A stretch of 64,000 nucleotides of DNA from Mytilus galloprovincialis. Its lineage: Eukaryota > Mollusca > Bivalvia > Mytilida > Mytilidae. The notes beneath the pieces were generated by a model. It was not told the DNA's origin. It saw only the letters and a list, made by a program, of their open reading frames with translations, and ran no database searches. Position numbers and translations under genes: made by a program. Every line of letters begins with the position of its first letter. Within the stretch, counting starts at the first letter, position 1. This document shows positions 25,469 to 37,589 of this stretch, piece after piece. The stretch spans positions 60,722,181 through 60,786,180 of the forward strand of contig NC_134848.1 of NCBI RefSeq assembly GCF_965363235.1, in the 5' to 3' direction.

Positions 25469-26056
25469 TGTTATGATATTGTAATTATTGTATTTATGTT
25501 GGCCTGATTTGTGTTGTGTGGCCTGATAGTTGTTTACAGAATAATCTTAGAACTGTGCAGTTTAGAAATCACTGGAACAGTTACAGAATGATTGGAACTT
25601 TCCAGAATGATCCTAATAAAAGATACGTTATATAAAACTTCTACATTTTACTAGAAACTTCTGTTGTAACTTTCTAGGATGTTCCATTATAGACTGTTCT
25701 AGAATCTTCCATGACAACTATATATATATACAGACACTAAAGTTAAAGACTCACTCTTGGACTTAGACATCGATAGACATTAATATTCATAGCATTTGGA
25801 TTGAAACTTTAATTCTACAAACAACTTCATACTGGATTTTGACCTTAGTCGTGAATGTAATATTCAGATTGGATTCCTATAAGATTTCCGGATACAGATA
25901 AAGATAAAAGATTGGACTCATATTTTGACAGTTAAGTTGACAGTAATATTTGTGTAATACTTCTTGTAAACTTTTGTATAATAAATATTGTTAAATTTTA
26001 CTATTGATTTGTGTCTTTTGTTGGCTACAATTTAAAGGTAATTTCTGGCCGTAACA
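25469..26056 (+). mobile_element. Probable solo LTR, 588 bp
   Basis: Begins TGTTATGATATTG and ends GGCCGTAACA, so the tips TGTTA/TAACA are inverted as in LTRs. It is flanked on both sides by ATAT (25465-25468 and 26057-26060), a candidate 4-bp target duplication, although the flank is AT-rich and this could be chance. The inside has a TATATATATACAGAC promoter-like stretch near 25720 and AATAAA at about 25981 near the 3' end, in the expected LTR order. No internal domain or partner LTR was seen in the window. Confidence 0.6.
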
Positions 26057-26059
26057 ATA

Positions 26060-26800
26060 TAACAGTTGAAGAACTATATTAGACAATGATAATATACCAA
26101 TGGCATATACAGCATGATGTTTTATACGCACATGATGCATTGTAACCATATAAGAAGAAACATTCCTAACAAACACAAAATATGAGACCATAAAATTGTT
26201 GCCTCTTTACCGATAGTTTCAATTTTAACCTAGCAGTGTCGTGTTTAGTGAAACCATGCCTCTCTTGGATTGCTGTGTTATATCTTTAACAGAATAAAAG
26301 AATGGTCATTGCATTGTTTTTCAGCTAATGGTTTAACTAAATCGTGAGATTATATTCTTTCCTAGACCATTTATAGATTGATTAAAAATATACACTAATT
26401 CAACAAAATCAGAACCAATGAATCTCTCGAAGTCTATTCAATCTTTTTATATTTTTTTCAACAATATTATTGCACATGCTGTTAACATATTTCTTCACTG
26501 GTACAGCTATTTTAGTAGAGATCCCTGTATATTAGTACCTTAAGATTGGATTATCTTCAGGTATATATTTATAATTTCGATAATATATAAATGACTGAAT
26601 AAATAGTCAACGATTAATTTTACAGGGTGATGGATCATGTAATATGTTACAATACACTACAAAATATAATATATAACAAGTCAAAAAGAGGACAACATCA
26701 CCATCAAATAACTATAAAATGAACAAATATTAGATATTTCGGATAAAATATATCCTTCTTAGGTAATAGCACGATGCAAAATATATATTATATGTTATTC
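26060..26800. other. AT-rich intergenic stretch, nothing recognised
   Basis: No exon or clear element border. Confidence 0.4.
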
Positions 26801-26804
26801 AGGT

Positions 26805-27475
26805 CTCAGACAGGGTATATACTGTGACATTCGGGGCTTAGAGTTTATATCCCCAGAGACCTGAATTACACATATATTGCGGATTACCCCTGACTTGATG
26901 TTATTTTTCAGTGCAGGTATTTGTTGAACATTCACAATGCAGCTTGTATATTCATTAAATGTTTTTTGTCTTTTTAACATTTTGAGTAATCCATTTAAAT
27001 GCACGTTTTTTATCTTGACAATTTTTTTTTCCGTTAAAAATAGTTTCAATAAAGTTTTTAGATATCATATTTTGTGTTTGTATGTGTATATGGCTTTGCT
27101 TTTTACAACACATACATTGAAAAACCCAACCTGATATGTTTGGCATACGTGAGGAACTTTCTAATTTGCTGTGAACATAATTTTATTGTGTATGTAACAA
27201 TTTATAACATTTTTAACATTAAATTTAAGTATTAAAAGTGTAAATTGCATGATTGTGTATTAAAAATGTATTGTTTACTGAAGCACGTCATTATTTTCCC
27301 TCTGTGAGCCTCTGTCATTCCTTACTGTTCTGTATAGCTTATGACTACGTCACATAGTAACCGGTGCAATGATGACGTTATTAAGGATCTAATTGGGGAT
27401 AAAAACGTCGTATATACCCCGGCAGTTTCCTGAAAATATACTGACATCTCTGTGTTGTTATCCAATCACAAACCT
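26805..27475. repeat. Candidate element with loosely inverted ends
   Basis: The left end has AGGGTATATACTGTGAC then TTTATATCCCC. The reverse complement of the right end has GGGGTATATACGACG then TTTATCCCC. The match is imperfect and the borders are uncertain. Confidence 0.3.
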
Positions 27476-27484
27476 TGACACATT

Positions 27485-27486
<2 letters not shown>

Positions 27487-27519
<33 letters not shown>
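27487..27519. repeat. (TA)n microsatellite
   Basis: About 33 bp of uninterrupted TA dinucleotides. Confidence 0.95.
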
Positions 27520-27521
<2 letters not shown>

Positions 27522-27756
27522 TCTGTCATTCATTAATAAATTATTTTCCATTAAAACATTATTCATCATCAAAATATGATTTCTCTATCATTTTACTATT
27601 ATTTAACTCTGAATATGAACTTTATATATACAAAAAAAAACAGTTTCCCTTAATATATATAAATTGCAACTATCTGAAAGGTAAAACTAAACAAAGGGTT
27701 ATAGTAGCATGTTAGTAATTTGGTTTGTGGTTTTATAAATTTTCTCTGTCGCCCAG

Positions 27757-28400
27757 TATAAAAGAGGGGCGAAGGATACCAGAGGTACATGCAAAGTAAT
27801 AGACCGAGAGAAAACTGACAACGTCATGGATAAAGAGGAGAAAAACAACTAGACAAACAATAGTACACAAGACACAACAATGAAAACTAAAGACTAAGCA
27901 ACACGCATCCTAACAACAACTTGGGGTGATCGCAGTTGCTCCATAAGGTTAGGCAGATCTAGCTCCTTCTTGGCACCCGTCGTGTTGTTCATGTTATTAC
28001 AAACCCAGTTATTCGGTAGGACACATTTGTGAAAAAGAAGGGGATTGCAGTTACGACATAATAAACATATACGATATCATCTGTGGAACGGTAACTCCAT
28101 AACGGTCAAACAGCTCGCGATGGTGTCCGTAATATTTACGAAGGGATGATTTCAACTTCACCATTTGCAACACTTGGTTTAATAACTTCCTTGTGATCAG
28201 AAACCCTCTATCAAGGAGATCATAATAGGAAATAAAAGTCCGGGAATATTGTATCATTTGGGAGATATATACACCGTATGTAGACGCTGCTGGAATGTCG
28301 CTACATTTGTACATAGAAATGGACAGTTTACATTTTGGAAGCTGTAATCATCTCTTTGGTCTGAAAGTTTTGAAGTTTTGTTTTAAACCGACCCTCATGA
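27757..28400 (-). mobile_element. Family B retroelement, 5'-truncated, with reverse-transcriptase C-terminal tail
   Basis: The minus-strand frame at 28314-28051 contains YGVYISQMIQYSR, LLDRGFLITRKLLNQ and VKLKSSLRKYYG. From memory these match the conserved C-terminal tail after the reverse-transcriptase domain in bivalve and cnidarian retroelements. Whether this is Penelope-like or another non-LTR group is not resolved. The polymerase motifs are absent, so the copy is truncated. The rest is the element's 3' tail, shared with eight other fragments in the window. Confidence 0.7.
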
Positions 28401-28599
28401 CATTTTGTTTTGTCTTTTCCTGATTAATTACTTTAACCACGTGATTGCCAAACATGATTGTATTAGCTACGGAAGTCAAGTTAACATACAAATTTGGGTC
28501 TCATGTTGTAAGCATAATTTGTATTTTTTTCCATATACTATACAAATATAGTATATACATATGAGAAAGAAATAAGAGGTACTTTTTTTTAGATTGAAC

Positions 28600-28930
28600 A
28601 AGTTTTGATATTTTAGCTCGAGCGCAAAGGACATGAAGGAAAAAACTTCAATTATATTGTTTAACGAGTGGTTTCATGCACAATAACGGGTGCCACATGT
28701 GACGCAGGGTCTGCTAAATCGTTCGTAACCTTTGAGATTACCCCTTGATTTTGTGTGGTTCTTGTTGCACTTCCGTCTTCTCTGTTTTGTTTTATTTACT
28801 GTTGTTTGTATGTTTTTCTTTTTCAATTTTTAGCCTGGGCGTTGTCAGTTTGTGTTTGCCTCGCGAGTAGGGATATCCCTTTTTCACTCTTTCTGGTACG
28901 TGGTTTTATAGCAAGACAAAATCGGCAACT
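28600..28930 (+). repeat. Family B 3' tail fragment, plus orientation
   Basis: Contains GGGTGCCACATGTGACGCAG and TTTTTAGCCTGGGCGTTGTCAG, the sense version of the tail read on the minus strand at 27.8 kb. Confidence 0.6.
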
Positions 28931-29539
28931 TGTATGACAATTGTTTATAGTTTTGTTATTTTGACAACATTGAATGAGCTACCCAGTCAGTAGTTATAAA
29001 TGTTACTATCAAATAGGTCAACAATAATGAAATATCGGGATCCAGCAACAACATTGTGTTACTCAAAGGCCCAACATAATGTGTGCCGTTATCCATAAAT
29101 TAGAAACACAACTTTAAAGAACTAACAAATCAGTTTGTGATTATTCCACGCATTTTGCAAAATGTGCACAATTAGATGTCAACAAATGTTTCGGCTGTGC
29201 GTTCATTGATAATAATTTTAAATAAAAACTATGTGGGTCTGTGGATACACATGCTACATATATTCATCAAGACTAAAATGTTTCAGAGTACCAGACCTAC
29301 CGCCATTACACTTCTATGCTATTATTGTCTCGTCAACAAAGCCCCAAACATTATCGTGTGAATCACACAACACGAAAACTGTTTAAAAATTAGAAGATTA
29401 TTTATTGACATTATGGACCTTTTTTTGGAAAATATGACCCAAACATAATTACTGTATGAGAGCGTATATTTCGAGGTTGTACTGTCATGCAATTCACAGC
29501 AATTACCAGGATTGGTCAAATGAAAGACAGAAATGGTTT

Positions 29540-30110
29540 CCTATTTTACCGCCCACATTACAAATGGTGAAGTTGAAATCATCCCTTCGTATATTTTACG
29601 CACGCCATCACGAGTTGGTTGACCATCATGTAATAACCGTTTCACAGATGATATAGGATGTGTTCCTTACGTTGTGACTACACTACGGATTTGTTATCAC
29701 ATCAGCAATGCAACGGGTGCTACATGTAGAGCAGGATCTGCCTACCCTTCCAGAGAACCTGATATCACCCTAGTTTTTGATGGGGTTCGTGTTGATTATT
29801 TTCTAGTTTTCCATGTTGTGTCATGTGAACTATTGTTTGTCTTTTTCATTTTTAGCCATGGCGTTGTCAGTTTATTTTTATTTGTGAGTTTGACTGTCCC
29901 TCTGATATCTTTCGTCCCTCTTTTACAGTGAAATATTCTGTTTTCACGTGTTTGGTTTTAAAAAGGCACCTTGAATCATTTATAATGTAAAATATAATGC
30001 ACCTAATGACGTGACTGTTTGTCTTTTTCTTTTTGAGCCATGGCGTTGTTAGTTTTTTCTTTTATCAATGAGTTTGAATGTCCCTCTGGTATCCTTCGCC
30101 GCTCTTGCTT
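29540..30110 (+). repeat. Family B retroelement tails, plus orientation, two fragments
   Basis: 29540-29940 holds a diverged reverse-transcriptase tail (VKLKSSLRIFYARHHELV) and the 3' tail ending in CTCTGATATCTTTCGTCCC. A second short tail end lies at 30000-30110 (GAGCCATGGCGTTGTTAG). Stops and frame changes show both are dead. Confidence 0.65.
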
Positions 30111-30387
30111 AATATTACTGATATAAACCTTAGAATCACTTTCAAGTTAACATACTCATAAAGAAGAAAAAATGATACAGTGTTAAGATATTAGTATACT
30201 TTCTTGAGAAGCTCTGGTTGCTTACTACATTTCATCATATATGTACCACGGCAAACCAAGTCAAATTTGGTTTTTAACGAACTAATCAAATACTGATTTT
30301 CTCTGTATTGTCTGGATATTTCATATTTTCTTAAAAGGGGCGAACTTACAAATGTTATGCAGTGATTAAAATGACGACTTTGTAGTT

Positions 30388-30399
30388 TTTATTTTTATT
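30388..30399 (-). terminator. Polyadenylation signals of CTL2
   Basis: Two AATAAA hexamers overlap in tandem on the minus strand about 50-60 nt past the CTL2 stop codon, at good spacing for a short 3' UTR. The aligned part of CTL1 has lost them. Confidence 0.55.
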
Positions 30400-30447
30400 T
30401 GTGTACTTCATCAAACTTTCCATTTTCTGAAGGTATTTCTACTCCAT

Positions 30448-33400
30448 TTACCGCTGATCAAAGTGGTTATTCTAAAAAAGAAAAAAAAAACTTGTTATAT
30501 TCTGTAGGTATAAATTATCAGTGTTGTTTTTGGTTTCTAATTAGTTTGGTATTCAATTTGTTTAGCTCATAGATATATCTTGTGTTTGTGGATAATAACT
30601 AATAAGTGATATGTATGGTTAAGAGATCGATTGGTTAAAATGGCCAAGAAATAAGCAGATCGTTCAAATGTTTTCCTGATTTACAAAATACTTTCGTTCA
30701 AGCCGATTTGAAACAATTACCGTGTAATAAAATATGAAAACAAAACTGTGGAAGACATTTAGGCATTTTACGTAATGAACAATACCTTGCAATACTTTAC
30801 ATATTTAATAGTGGGAAAATATAATCGACAAAAATTAACATGTTGGAAATATGCTTCAAAAGACATTAACATACAATGAAATTAATTTTTGAATACATTT
30901 TAAGCTTTTTGTAAAAATACGTCAAGAAAGACTTACTGTATCATGTATATTTGTTTTTCTCTAAACGAGAAATGCAATACCGGAACTACCGCTAAACTTA
31001 ATCTATGATTTATATACTGAAAAATAACCACACTACACATGTAAAGAGAGTGTTGATTAAAATATCAATGTATATATACTCATTACTTACTGCATGTCGC
31101 TTGCAGACAAATTTTGCTTTACGTCTGCACAATGTATCATTCCATTTTCCGGTTACATACATGTGACAACAGTTTTCGCCTTGACCTTTGGCATGTCGTC
31201 TGTTATTTGGTTCCCCCGTATTCCAATTAGAGTATGTCAAAAGTGAGTAATCATATGACCAGATCCACTCTCCTGCATCAAAATTTGTTGCTCCAATCCA
31301 GTAAATATCAGTGCCTGCAAAAATAAATCTCTTTCGATTAACCATACTTGGAACAGGTGTAGGAATGCAACGTTTATCCATGTTTTATGAGATCAATACC
31401 CCTTTTTTTAGCATTTTATGATAAGTCACAAGCAGAGGTAACATATTGGTTGGTTAAATGATTGTTGTTATTTTTAGCGCCACTTCGGCTATTTCATGGA
31501 GACCGGTTTTATTTGGTTGAAAAATTTGGTTGCAGAAGCCGGATTGTCCTAGGAAAACTGAAAATCCTTATCAATTAAGATTAGGGTCGAGTCCACGGGT
31601 GTTGTACCAACTCACAACCTGAGTATTGACTGACTGGTAATTACAGCACTGTAGTGGAACTACTAAAACCGCATGGTCACAACCCCCTCCCCGGATGTAA
31701 CACAAAACACTTATCAATATAACAATGATTAACATGAATTAAAAAAAGAAGTACTAGCAGTTATTGATATGCCAGTTTAAGACCTCTATCAAGTCATTGA
31801 AAGATTATTTCTTCGTTGTATGAAAATCAAACTCAATCCTTCTTGTAGGATTCCAGTATCATATCATCATAAAGTATACGAGTAGAACATAACCCGTACC
31901 AACAACTTGCTGTAGAATAAATGTTTTGTATTTCAATGCAATGGGACTATGAGTAAATCAATATTAATCCTACAGAGTGGCATATGTAAGGACATGCTAA
32001 CAGTACCGTTACGGTCACTATATCCCTCCTTTATAAATCTGTTTAAAGGTTAGTTAAGCCTCTGAGATGAATGAGGACATTTGTGTGGTTTATATAGAAT
32101 ATTACCATACATTATGGGATTTGAAATATCTTAACGTATCAGATGTCTCATGTAGATTAAAAGTTACGAATGCTGTCATGTGCCAATGATACAATTTGAT
32201 ATTTGATAAGTACCTGCAGAAAAAAATGGTCTTTCGATGTGTCTTACTTGGAACTGGTGTAAACATGCAACAGGGTTAAACATTTTTTATGAGATCAACT
32301 TCTCCCCTAAGCATTATAAGAAGTTACAATACGAGGTAACAGATTGCTTGATTGATTGTTGTTTTTTTAAACGCCACTTTTTAGTGCCACTTTCGGTATA
32401 TTTAATGGAGGCTGGTTTTAATTGGTTGAGAAAGCCGGATTGTCCTAGGAAAACTGACAATCCTAGTCATTTAAGATAAGGGTCGAGTGCATCCGCACGG
32501 GTGGGGTTCCAACTCCCAACCTCAGTGTTGACTGACTGGTAATTACAATACTGTAGTGGAACTACTAGGATCACATTACTACAACCCCCCTCCCCGGAGG
32601 GAACACAAATCACTTATCAACATAACAATGATCAACATGATTTAAAAAAGAAGTACTAGCAGTTACTGATATTCCAGCTCAAGTCATTGAAAGATTGTAT
32701 CTCCGTCGTATGAAAATTAAGCACAATCCCTCTTGTAGGAATTTAGTATCATATCATCATAAAGTATACACGAGTAGAACATAACCCGTACCATGCATGC
32801 AAACAACTAGGACTAGGAGTAAATCAATAATAATACCACAAAATGGCGTCTTTAATGGCATACCAACAGTATCGTTACAATAATTATATCCCTTTATAAG
32901 TCTGTTTAAAGGTTAGATAAGTTTTAAAGATGAATGAAGACATGTGTGTGGTTTGTATAGAATATTACCATACATGATAAGATGTGACATATCTGAAAGT
33001 ATCACATGTCTACAGGTAGATTGATATACCGGAACACTGGCATGTATCAATGATACAATTTTGTAAATGTTATAGAGAGTCCGAAATATCAAAAACAGTG
33101 TAATAATGTTCCAATACTACATAGAATTCTTAAGTTGCAATCAATTACGTTGTTTCAAACACGAGTGCATCGAACAAGTCGAAATAAATAAACACCATTA
33201 GATGTTGCTTAGTGAACTTTACCATCTAAAAATGAATAACTAACGATTAGAATTCTAAAGATATTTTTTTTCATTTGGCTTTGAGATTGTATTGCTATTC
33301 AGTTTTTTGTTTACCCTTTAGGTTCGATTGTATCCAGTTATTTTCAGTAACATCTCTCACATCTGCAAGAAATGCATTTTGAGTCCTGCAGTATCTCTGA

Positions 33401-35003
33401 AATTTATAATTATCTAATTTGATGTACAGTTATTAATATCATGAATATCTGAATAAAACATCAATTTACGTTAGCAACGTCATAACTTTCCTCATATATC
33501 ATGTATATGTATCTTATTGCTTGATTCAGAAGTAGGAACCTTCAAATAATTTTATCTTATAATTTCCATATACTAGTAAAGTGAATAATTTAATACTTAC
33601 AAAAATAATTATAGTATATTGTCCTTCAGTATTATAAATGTTAAATTATTATTGTCACGAGGTTTCATTGGTGGTATAAGCAGATTATCATGTTTGTATG
33701 TTAAACATGTTAAACAAAAGCTTATAAAGCATATACTGTATATAATATTCCGTCACAAAAAGGTATGCATCTTTTCATTATTTGATTTATTTAAACCCGT
33801 CGTATTAGATAAACTCATCATAGATACCAGGACTAAATTTTATATATACGCCAGACGCGCGTTTCGTCTACAAAAGATTCATCAGTGACGCTCGAATCCA
33901 CAAAAGTTATAAAAAGCCAAATAAAGTACGAAGTTGAAGAGCATTGAGATCCAAAATTCCTAAAAGTGTTGCCAAATACAGCTAATGCACATTGCAAGTA
34001 CGAAGAGAAACCCTCTGTTAAAAACTAGTTTTTAAACACATACAATTTAAATACTGAATGTTATGTTTACAAACATGACATTAAATACATACTTCAGCTT
34101 CAAACCATGTCTTTTTATCATCGCTAAAATAATAACAGTGAGAGTTGAACTGTTTCCAACCTGACTTACAGGGGATTGCAGGATCTAATGAAATAAAATG
34201 AAACACATTTATTATGATGTACATTTTGCATAGTATGACAGCTACCTAAAACCTGCCCCAAAGGAAACAAGTATACAATTGATTCAAATTGTTTACAGTT
34301 GTATCGGCCTATGGTTTTTCTGTTATATTTATAACTGTTTTGTTTTAAAATTTTGAATACTAGGTGTTTTAATTGGTTGTATCTAACTTGAAATTTTAAC
34401 TTTGCAATAATGGATTTGTAGCAGTACGACGTGGTTTGTAACTATGCAACTATATTAATTTTGAACACTTACGTTCCATGTTAGAAAATACATTAATGGA
34501 TATGTTATGATTTATTCCCTTTGGCACTTAAAACATGCGTAAATAATCCAACTAAACACAATATAAGCTCCTTATACTATTTAGTATTTCAGCCGCGTTG
34601 GATAGAAATCGACCTTTTGCAATTGAATATCAATACTACTGTAAACTTATTTCGGGTTGGAAATATCTATATGCAAAGTATGTAACTGTTTAAAATTAAG
34701 ATCATATAAGAAACCTACAAAACAAACCATAATTCAATTTTTATTCAATATTTGAATGTTCCAAAATCAATCACAGTTTCATACATGTTCATGTATACAT
34801 ATATTATGTTAAATATTTGCCAGTTCACGTATGAATAAACCAAAAACACAATATAATTTGTACTTAACTTTGAACAAAGAATTACTTTGTAGTAATTGTT
34901 CAATGTCTCCTAACTTAGTTCTCATCTGTGACCATTTGGACTCCGTCAGACATATATCAGCATTTGCAGAGGCTATTACCAAGATGATAGTCAGTAGATA
35001 CAT
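30448..35003 (-). CDS. Secreted C-type lectin, single CRD (CTL2), five coding exons
   Basis: Predicted coding exons on the minus strand are 35003-34886, 34184-34093, 33396-33315, 31314-31091 and 30471-30448; phases agree and give 179 aa. A signal peptide (MYLLTIILVIASANA) is followed by a short neck, then the CRD with EPN (132-134, mannose-type) and WND (155-157) Ca2+/sugar-binding motifs and the usual cysteines (HCYYF, RYC, ENCC, FVC). Exons 2, 4 and 5 are exactly as long as in CTL1 (92, 224 and 24 nt). The neck is seven residues shorter than in CTL1, and exon 3 ends at a good G|GTAAAC donor. A TATA-driven non-coding first exon ends at 37500. Introns carry a 0.9-kb tandem duplication, a SINE-like unit, a Helitron and a MITE. 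It is probably an extracellular pattern-recognition lectin; the ligand is inferred from EPN only. Confidence 0.9.
31560..31720 (-). repeat. Decayed tRNA-like SINE, unit 1
   Basis: On the minus strand, GCGGTTTTAGTAGTTCC resembles an A box, and a degraded B box (GGTTGTGAGTTGGTACAAC) lies about 60 nt further. It was carried into both units of the intron duplication. Confidence 0.5.
32465..32620 (-). repeat. Decayed tRNA-like SINE, unit 2
   Basis: Duplicate of the unit at 31560-31720, with a B-box-like GGGAGTTGGAACCCC on the minus strand. Confidence 0.5.
33810..33990 (+). repeat. Dispersed repeat family C
   Basis: Landmarks are CCAGACGCGCGTTTCGTCTA, AGTGACGCTC and AAAGTACGAAGTTGAAGAGC. A second copy lies at 44120-44290. 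It sits in intron 2 of CTL2. Confidence 0.8.
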
Positions 35004-35449
35004 CGCTTCAAAAATGAAAAAAAAATGATGTATTCTTACATGTTTTCAAACTACCTTTGGTTTTGGACTACTTTAAACGCGTTATACCACTTGAACACAT
35101 AGCTCTACAATAATAAATCTTTCCGTGACCGGGTGTTACCTTTCCTCGTCAGTACTTATCTAACGTTGCATCACAATACATGATATATAAGGCATGATGA
35201 TAGTATATTTACAGATTAGCTGAATCATCTATCGATAAATATACCAGCTACATGTGTCAGGCAAAGTGGTAGGCGATTTGGTGCCACAATATCACAGTAG
35301 CATGAGGTCAAATCACGGAAGATTAGAATAAAAAAGTTGCCTACGCAGATTTAAAGATCTAACATTCGTTTTGTATTGTATGGGGTTAAAAAGATGTAAC
35401 AGCTACCTAAGAGGGTATTTAAAGTCGATCAATGATTGGCAAAGTCAAA

Positions 35450-35700
35450 AAAAAGTTGGACGAAAGATACCAGAGGGACAGTCAAACTCATTAATCGAAA
35501 ATAAACTGACAACGACTGGCTAAAAATGAAATAAGATAAACAGACAAACAAAAGAACACATGACACAACACAGAAAACTAAAGAATAAGAAACACGAACC
35601 CCATCAAAAACTTGGCGTCATCTCAGGTGCTCCGGAAGGGTGAACAGATCCTGCTGCACATGTGGCACCCGTCGTATTGGTTATGTTATAACAAACAATA
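35450..35700 (-). repeat. Family B 3' tail fragment
   Basis: Contains GATACCAGAGGGACAGTCAA, TGCTCCGGAAGGGTGAACAG and CACATGTGGCACCCGTCGTA. It is in CTL2 intron 1. Confidence 0.7.
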
Positions 35701-35857
35701 AAAGTTGAGGATGTGTCATCGTGTTTGAAATAATTTTTTTCTACAATCAAACTTAAAAACAAAATCTTTATATCTGTGGAAAATTGCAGTAAAGATTTCA
35801 ATAAATTGTAGTAACGAAATCACTGACTCAATAGTTTTTCTAGTTATACATAGATTA

Positions 35858-36318
35858 TCTATACTATTAAACGAGAAGACCTCATTTTGGGTGTCGCTTC
35901 TCTTCCTTCCACAATAAATCAATCATCATGCCTCTGTGTCTTATAGGTAACATGCATAGTCGCATTTGTCATCCATTCTTATGATTATTCAGATTGAGTT
36001 ATTTTGGGAGAAAAACGACAAAAAAGGAGTTCGGATATGATTCCGTCATCGGACTGACTTTTAGTCATAGATAAGACTTCCGGTTTTAAAGATGCACAAA
36101 TACAACCAATCGTATGATAGATGACAAAAATGAAGAATAAATAAGCCAATCAGAGCGTTCTCCATATCATGGTGTTTAGATCGCAAGAACCACAACTATT
36201 ATACCTCCTTATAGAGGACAATTATTTTTCGGGTTTATCTACATGTAAACTACGATGAAACTACTTTAATATATAGAGACAAGCTGTATATGCCCGCGAT
36301 TTCGCGGGTGTGTTCTAG
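35858..36318 (+). mobile_element. Non-autonomous Helitron, 461 bp
   Basis: The 5' end is TCTATACTATTAAACGAG preceded by A. The 3' end is CTAG followed by T, giving the canonical insertion between A and T without target duplication. A short GC hairpin, CCCGCG-ATTT-CGCGGG (36293-36308), stands about 7 nt before CTAG, as Helitron 3' ends require. There is no Rep/helicase frame inside, so it would depend on an autonomous partner. It lies in CTL2 intron 1. Confidence 0.88.
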
Positions 36319-36319
36319 T

Positions 36320-37255
36320 GTTCATTAAAATCTGAAAAGTCACAATAGACGCGGCCATCTGTAAATCACCAATCAAAAAAAAAGAAGAAAAAGTTACAAT
36401 AGGGAACGAATAATCTTCTTTTTAGTCATAGTGACGAGTTTCCCGTGTAAAACTGACCTATCTAAATCTATGAAAGAACAGGTATAACTGTTTACATTCA
36501 ATTTATTTAAAGTAAGTTGGTTTTGGTAAATTTATGCAGTATATTCAGAAATCCTTGATTATTTAAAAAAAATATCATTAATATAACGGAAATTGTTGTT
36601 GAATTTATCAAATAAACTAAAATAAATTCATCATTGATATCAGAATATCACCATGGAGTTCCAAAAATTCCTGCAAGGTTTTGCTAATAAAAGCTAAGGT
36701 AATCTGTTTCTGAGTTAGATATTTATACGGGTCATTATTAAGTTCGATCATAAACTGTGATCAACAACATATCAAAACAAGTCTGATATTAAAAGGGCAC
36801 AATTAGTGCCCACAGGAATACCTACAATCTTTTAAAAAACGTTGTTGGCGAAACGTTCATAAATATAACCAAAGATAAAAGTAACAACTGAAATCATCTC
36901 ATTACACCTCAAGAAGTATAGCTAGCTTGTTTCCTTTCTCATTAGGGAAGAAGGCTGAAATGATTTACAAAAAATATATTCGCATTCAGATACACCAAAG
37001 GACAATTTGATTAAATACGAAAACTTCTGTTTGATGTGGTTGTATGGAAATGAAGAGTAGGCAAGAAAAAATATGTCCAAAGAATCAAAAGAACCACCAA
37101 AAGCACGTAATTTATCAAAATACTTTTTTATCCTTAACAAAGGTGTACATACGTATGTGGTACAACAATTCAAAGCAAAACTAAACTTTTGACTGTTTGT
37201 ATTTTATTTCACTTCTATTTACTTGCTTTTGTATTGCTTCTTTTAATTGTAAATG
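36320..37255. other. Rest of CTL2 intron 1
   Basis: AT-rich intronic DNA. The minus-strand 83-codon frame at 36922-37173 faintly resembles mobile-element protein (no clear motif) and is left uncalled. Confidence 0.4.
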
Positions 37256-37258
37256 ATA

Positions 37259-37477
37259 CTGTAAACCAACTTATTTTCGCGGATACTTTATTGCGCGTTT
37301 AGCCCTTTCTAGTCCATTTCGCGGCGATTTAATTTCGCGATTCTCAAATTTACTTGGTGTAGTTAAGTAAGGAAACATCCGAGTTTGACATATGTGCGAC
37401 GATTCATATTCGCAATATTTTTTCCAATCGCGAAAGTCGTGAAATTAAATCGCTCGCGAAAACTAGTTGGTTTACAG
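37259..37477. mobile_element. 219-bp MITE with CTGTAAACCAAC termini
   Basis: The left end CTGTAAACCAAC and right end GTTGGTTTACAG are perfect 12-bp inverted repeats flanked by TA on both sides (37257-37258 and 37478-37479). The inside is rich in TTTCGCG/CGCGAAA motifs that also pair between the halves. TA duplication suggests mobilisation by a Tc1/mariner-type or other TA-targeting transposase. The right tip is about 22 bp from the CTL2 first-exon donor. Confidence 0.85.
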
Positions 37478-37499
37478 TATAGAGAAATTATTGACTTAC

Positions 37500-37545
37500 C
37501 GTGCATTCTTATAACAAAACAAATCTCCTTCCCCGTGTAAAAGAA
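37500..37545 (-). other. Non-coding first exon of CTL2 (predicted)
   Basis: The donor ATGCACG|GTAAGT at 37500/37499 is consensus-quality and is matched by homology at CTL1 (9840). The exon's 5' end is set by the TATA box about 30 nt upstream, so it is approximate. Confidence 0.55.
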
Positions 37546-37569
37546 CTCTTCGACGTAGAATAAAGTGTG

Positions 37570-37577
37570 TTTTTATA
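37570..37577 (-). promoter_or_regulatory. TATA box of CTL2
   Basis: TATAAAAA on the minus strand, about 25-30 nt upstream of the presumed start of the first exon. The aligned CTL1 position is degraded. Confidence 0.55.
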
Positions 37578-37589
37578 CTTGTGCATTTT

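Larger units (their letters stand above)
31314..33063. repeat. ~0.9-kb tandem duplication in CTL2 intron 3
   Basis: Units are about 31314-32213 and 32214-33063. Both start with CCTGCA(A/G)AAA then a CTTGGAAC.GGTGTA block, share AAGCCGGATTGTCCTAGGAA and TGACTGACTGGTAATTACA, and end near GCCAATGATACAATTTGATA or its diverged copy. The unit starts exactly at the exon 4 acceptor, so a copy of that splice site was duplicated without its exon. Confidence 0.85.
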
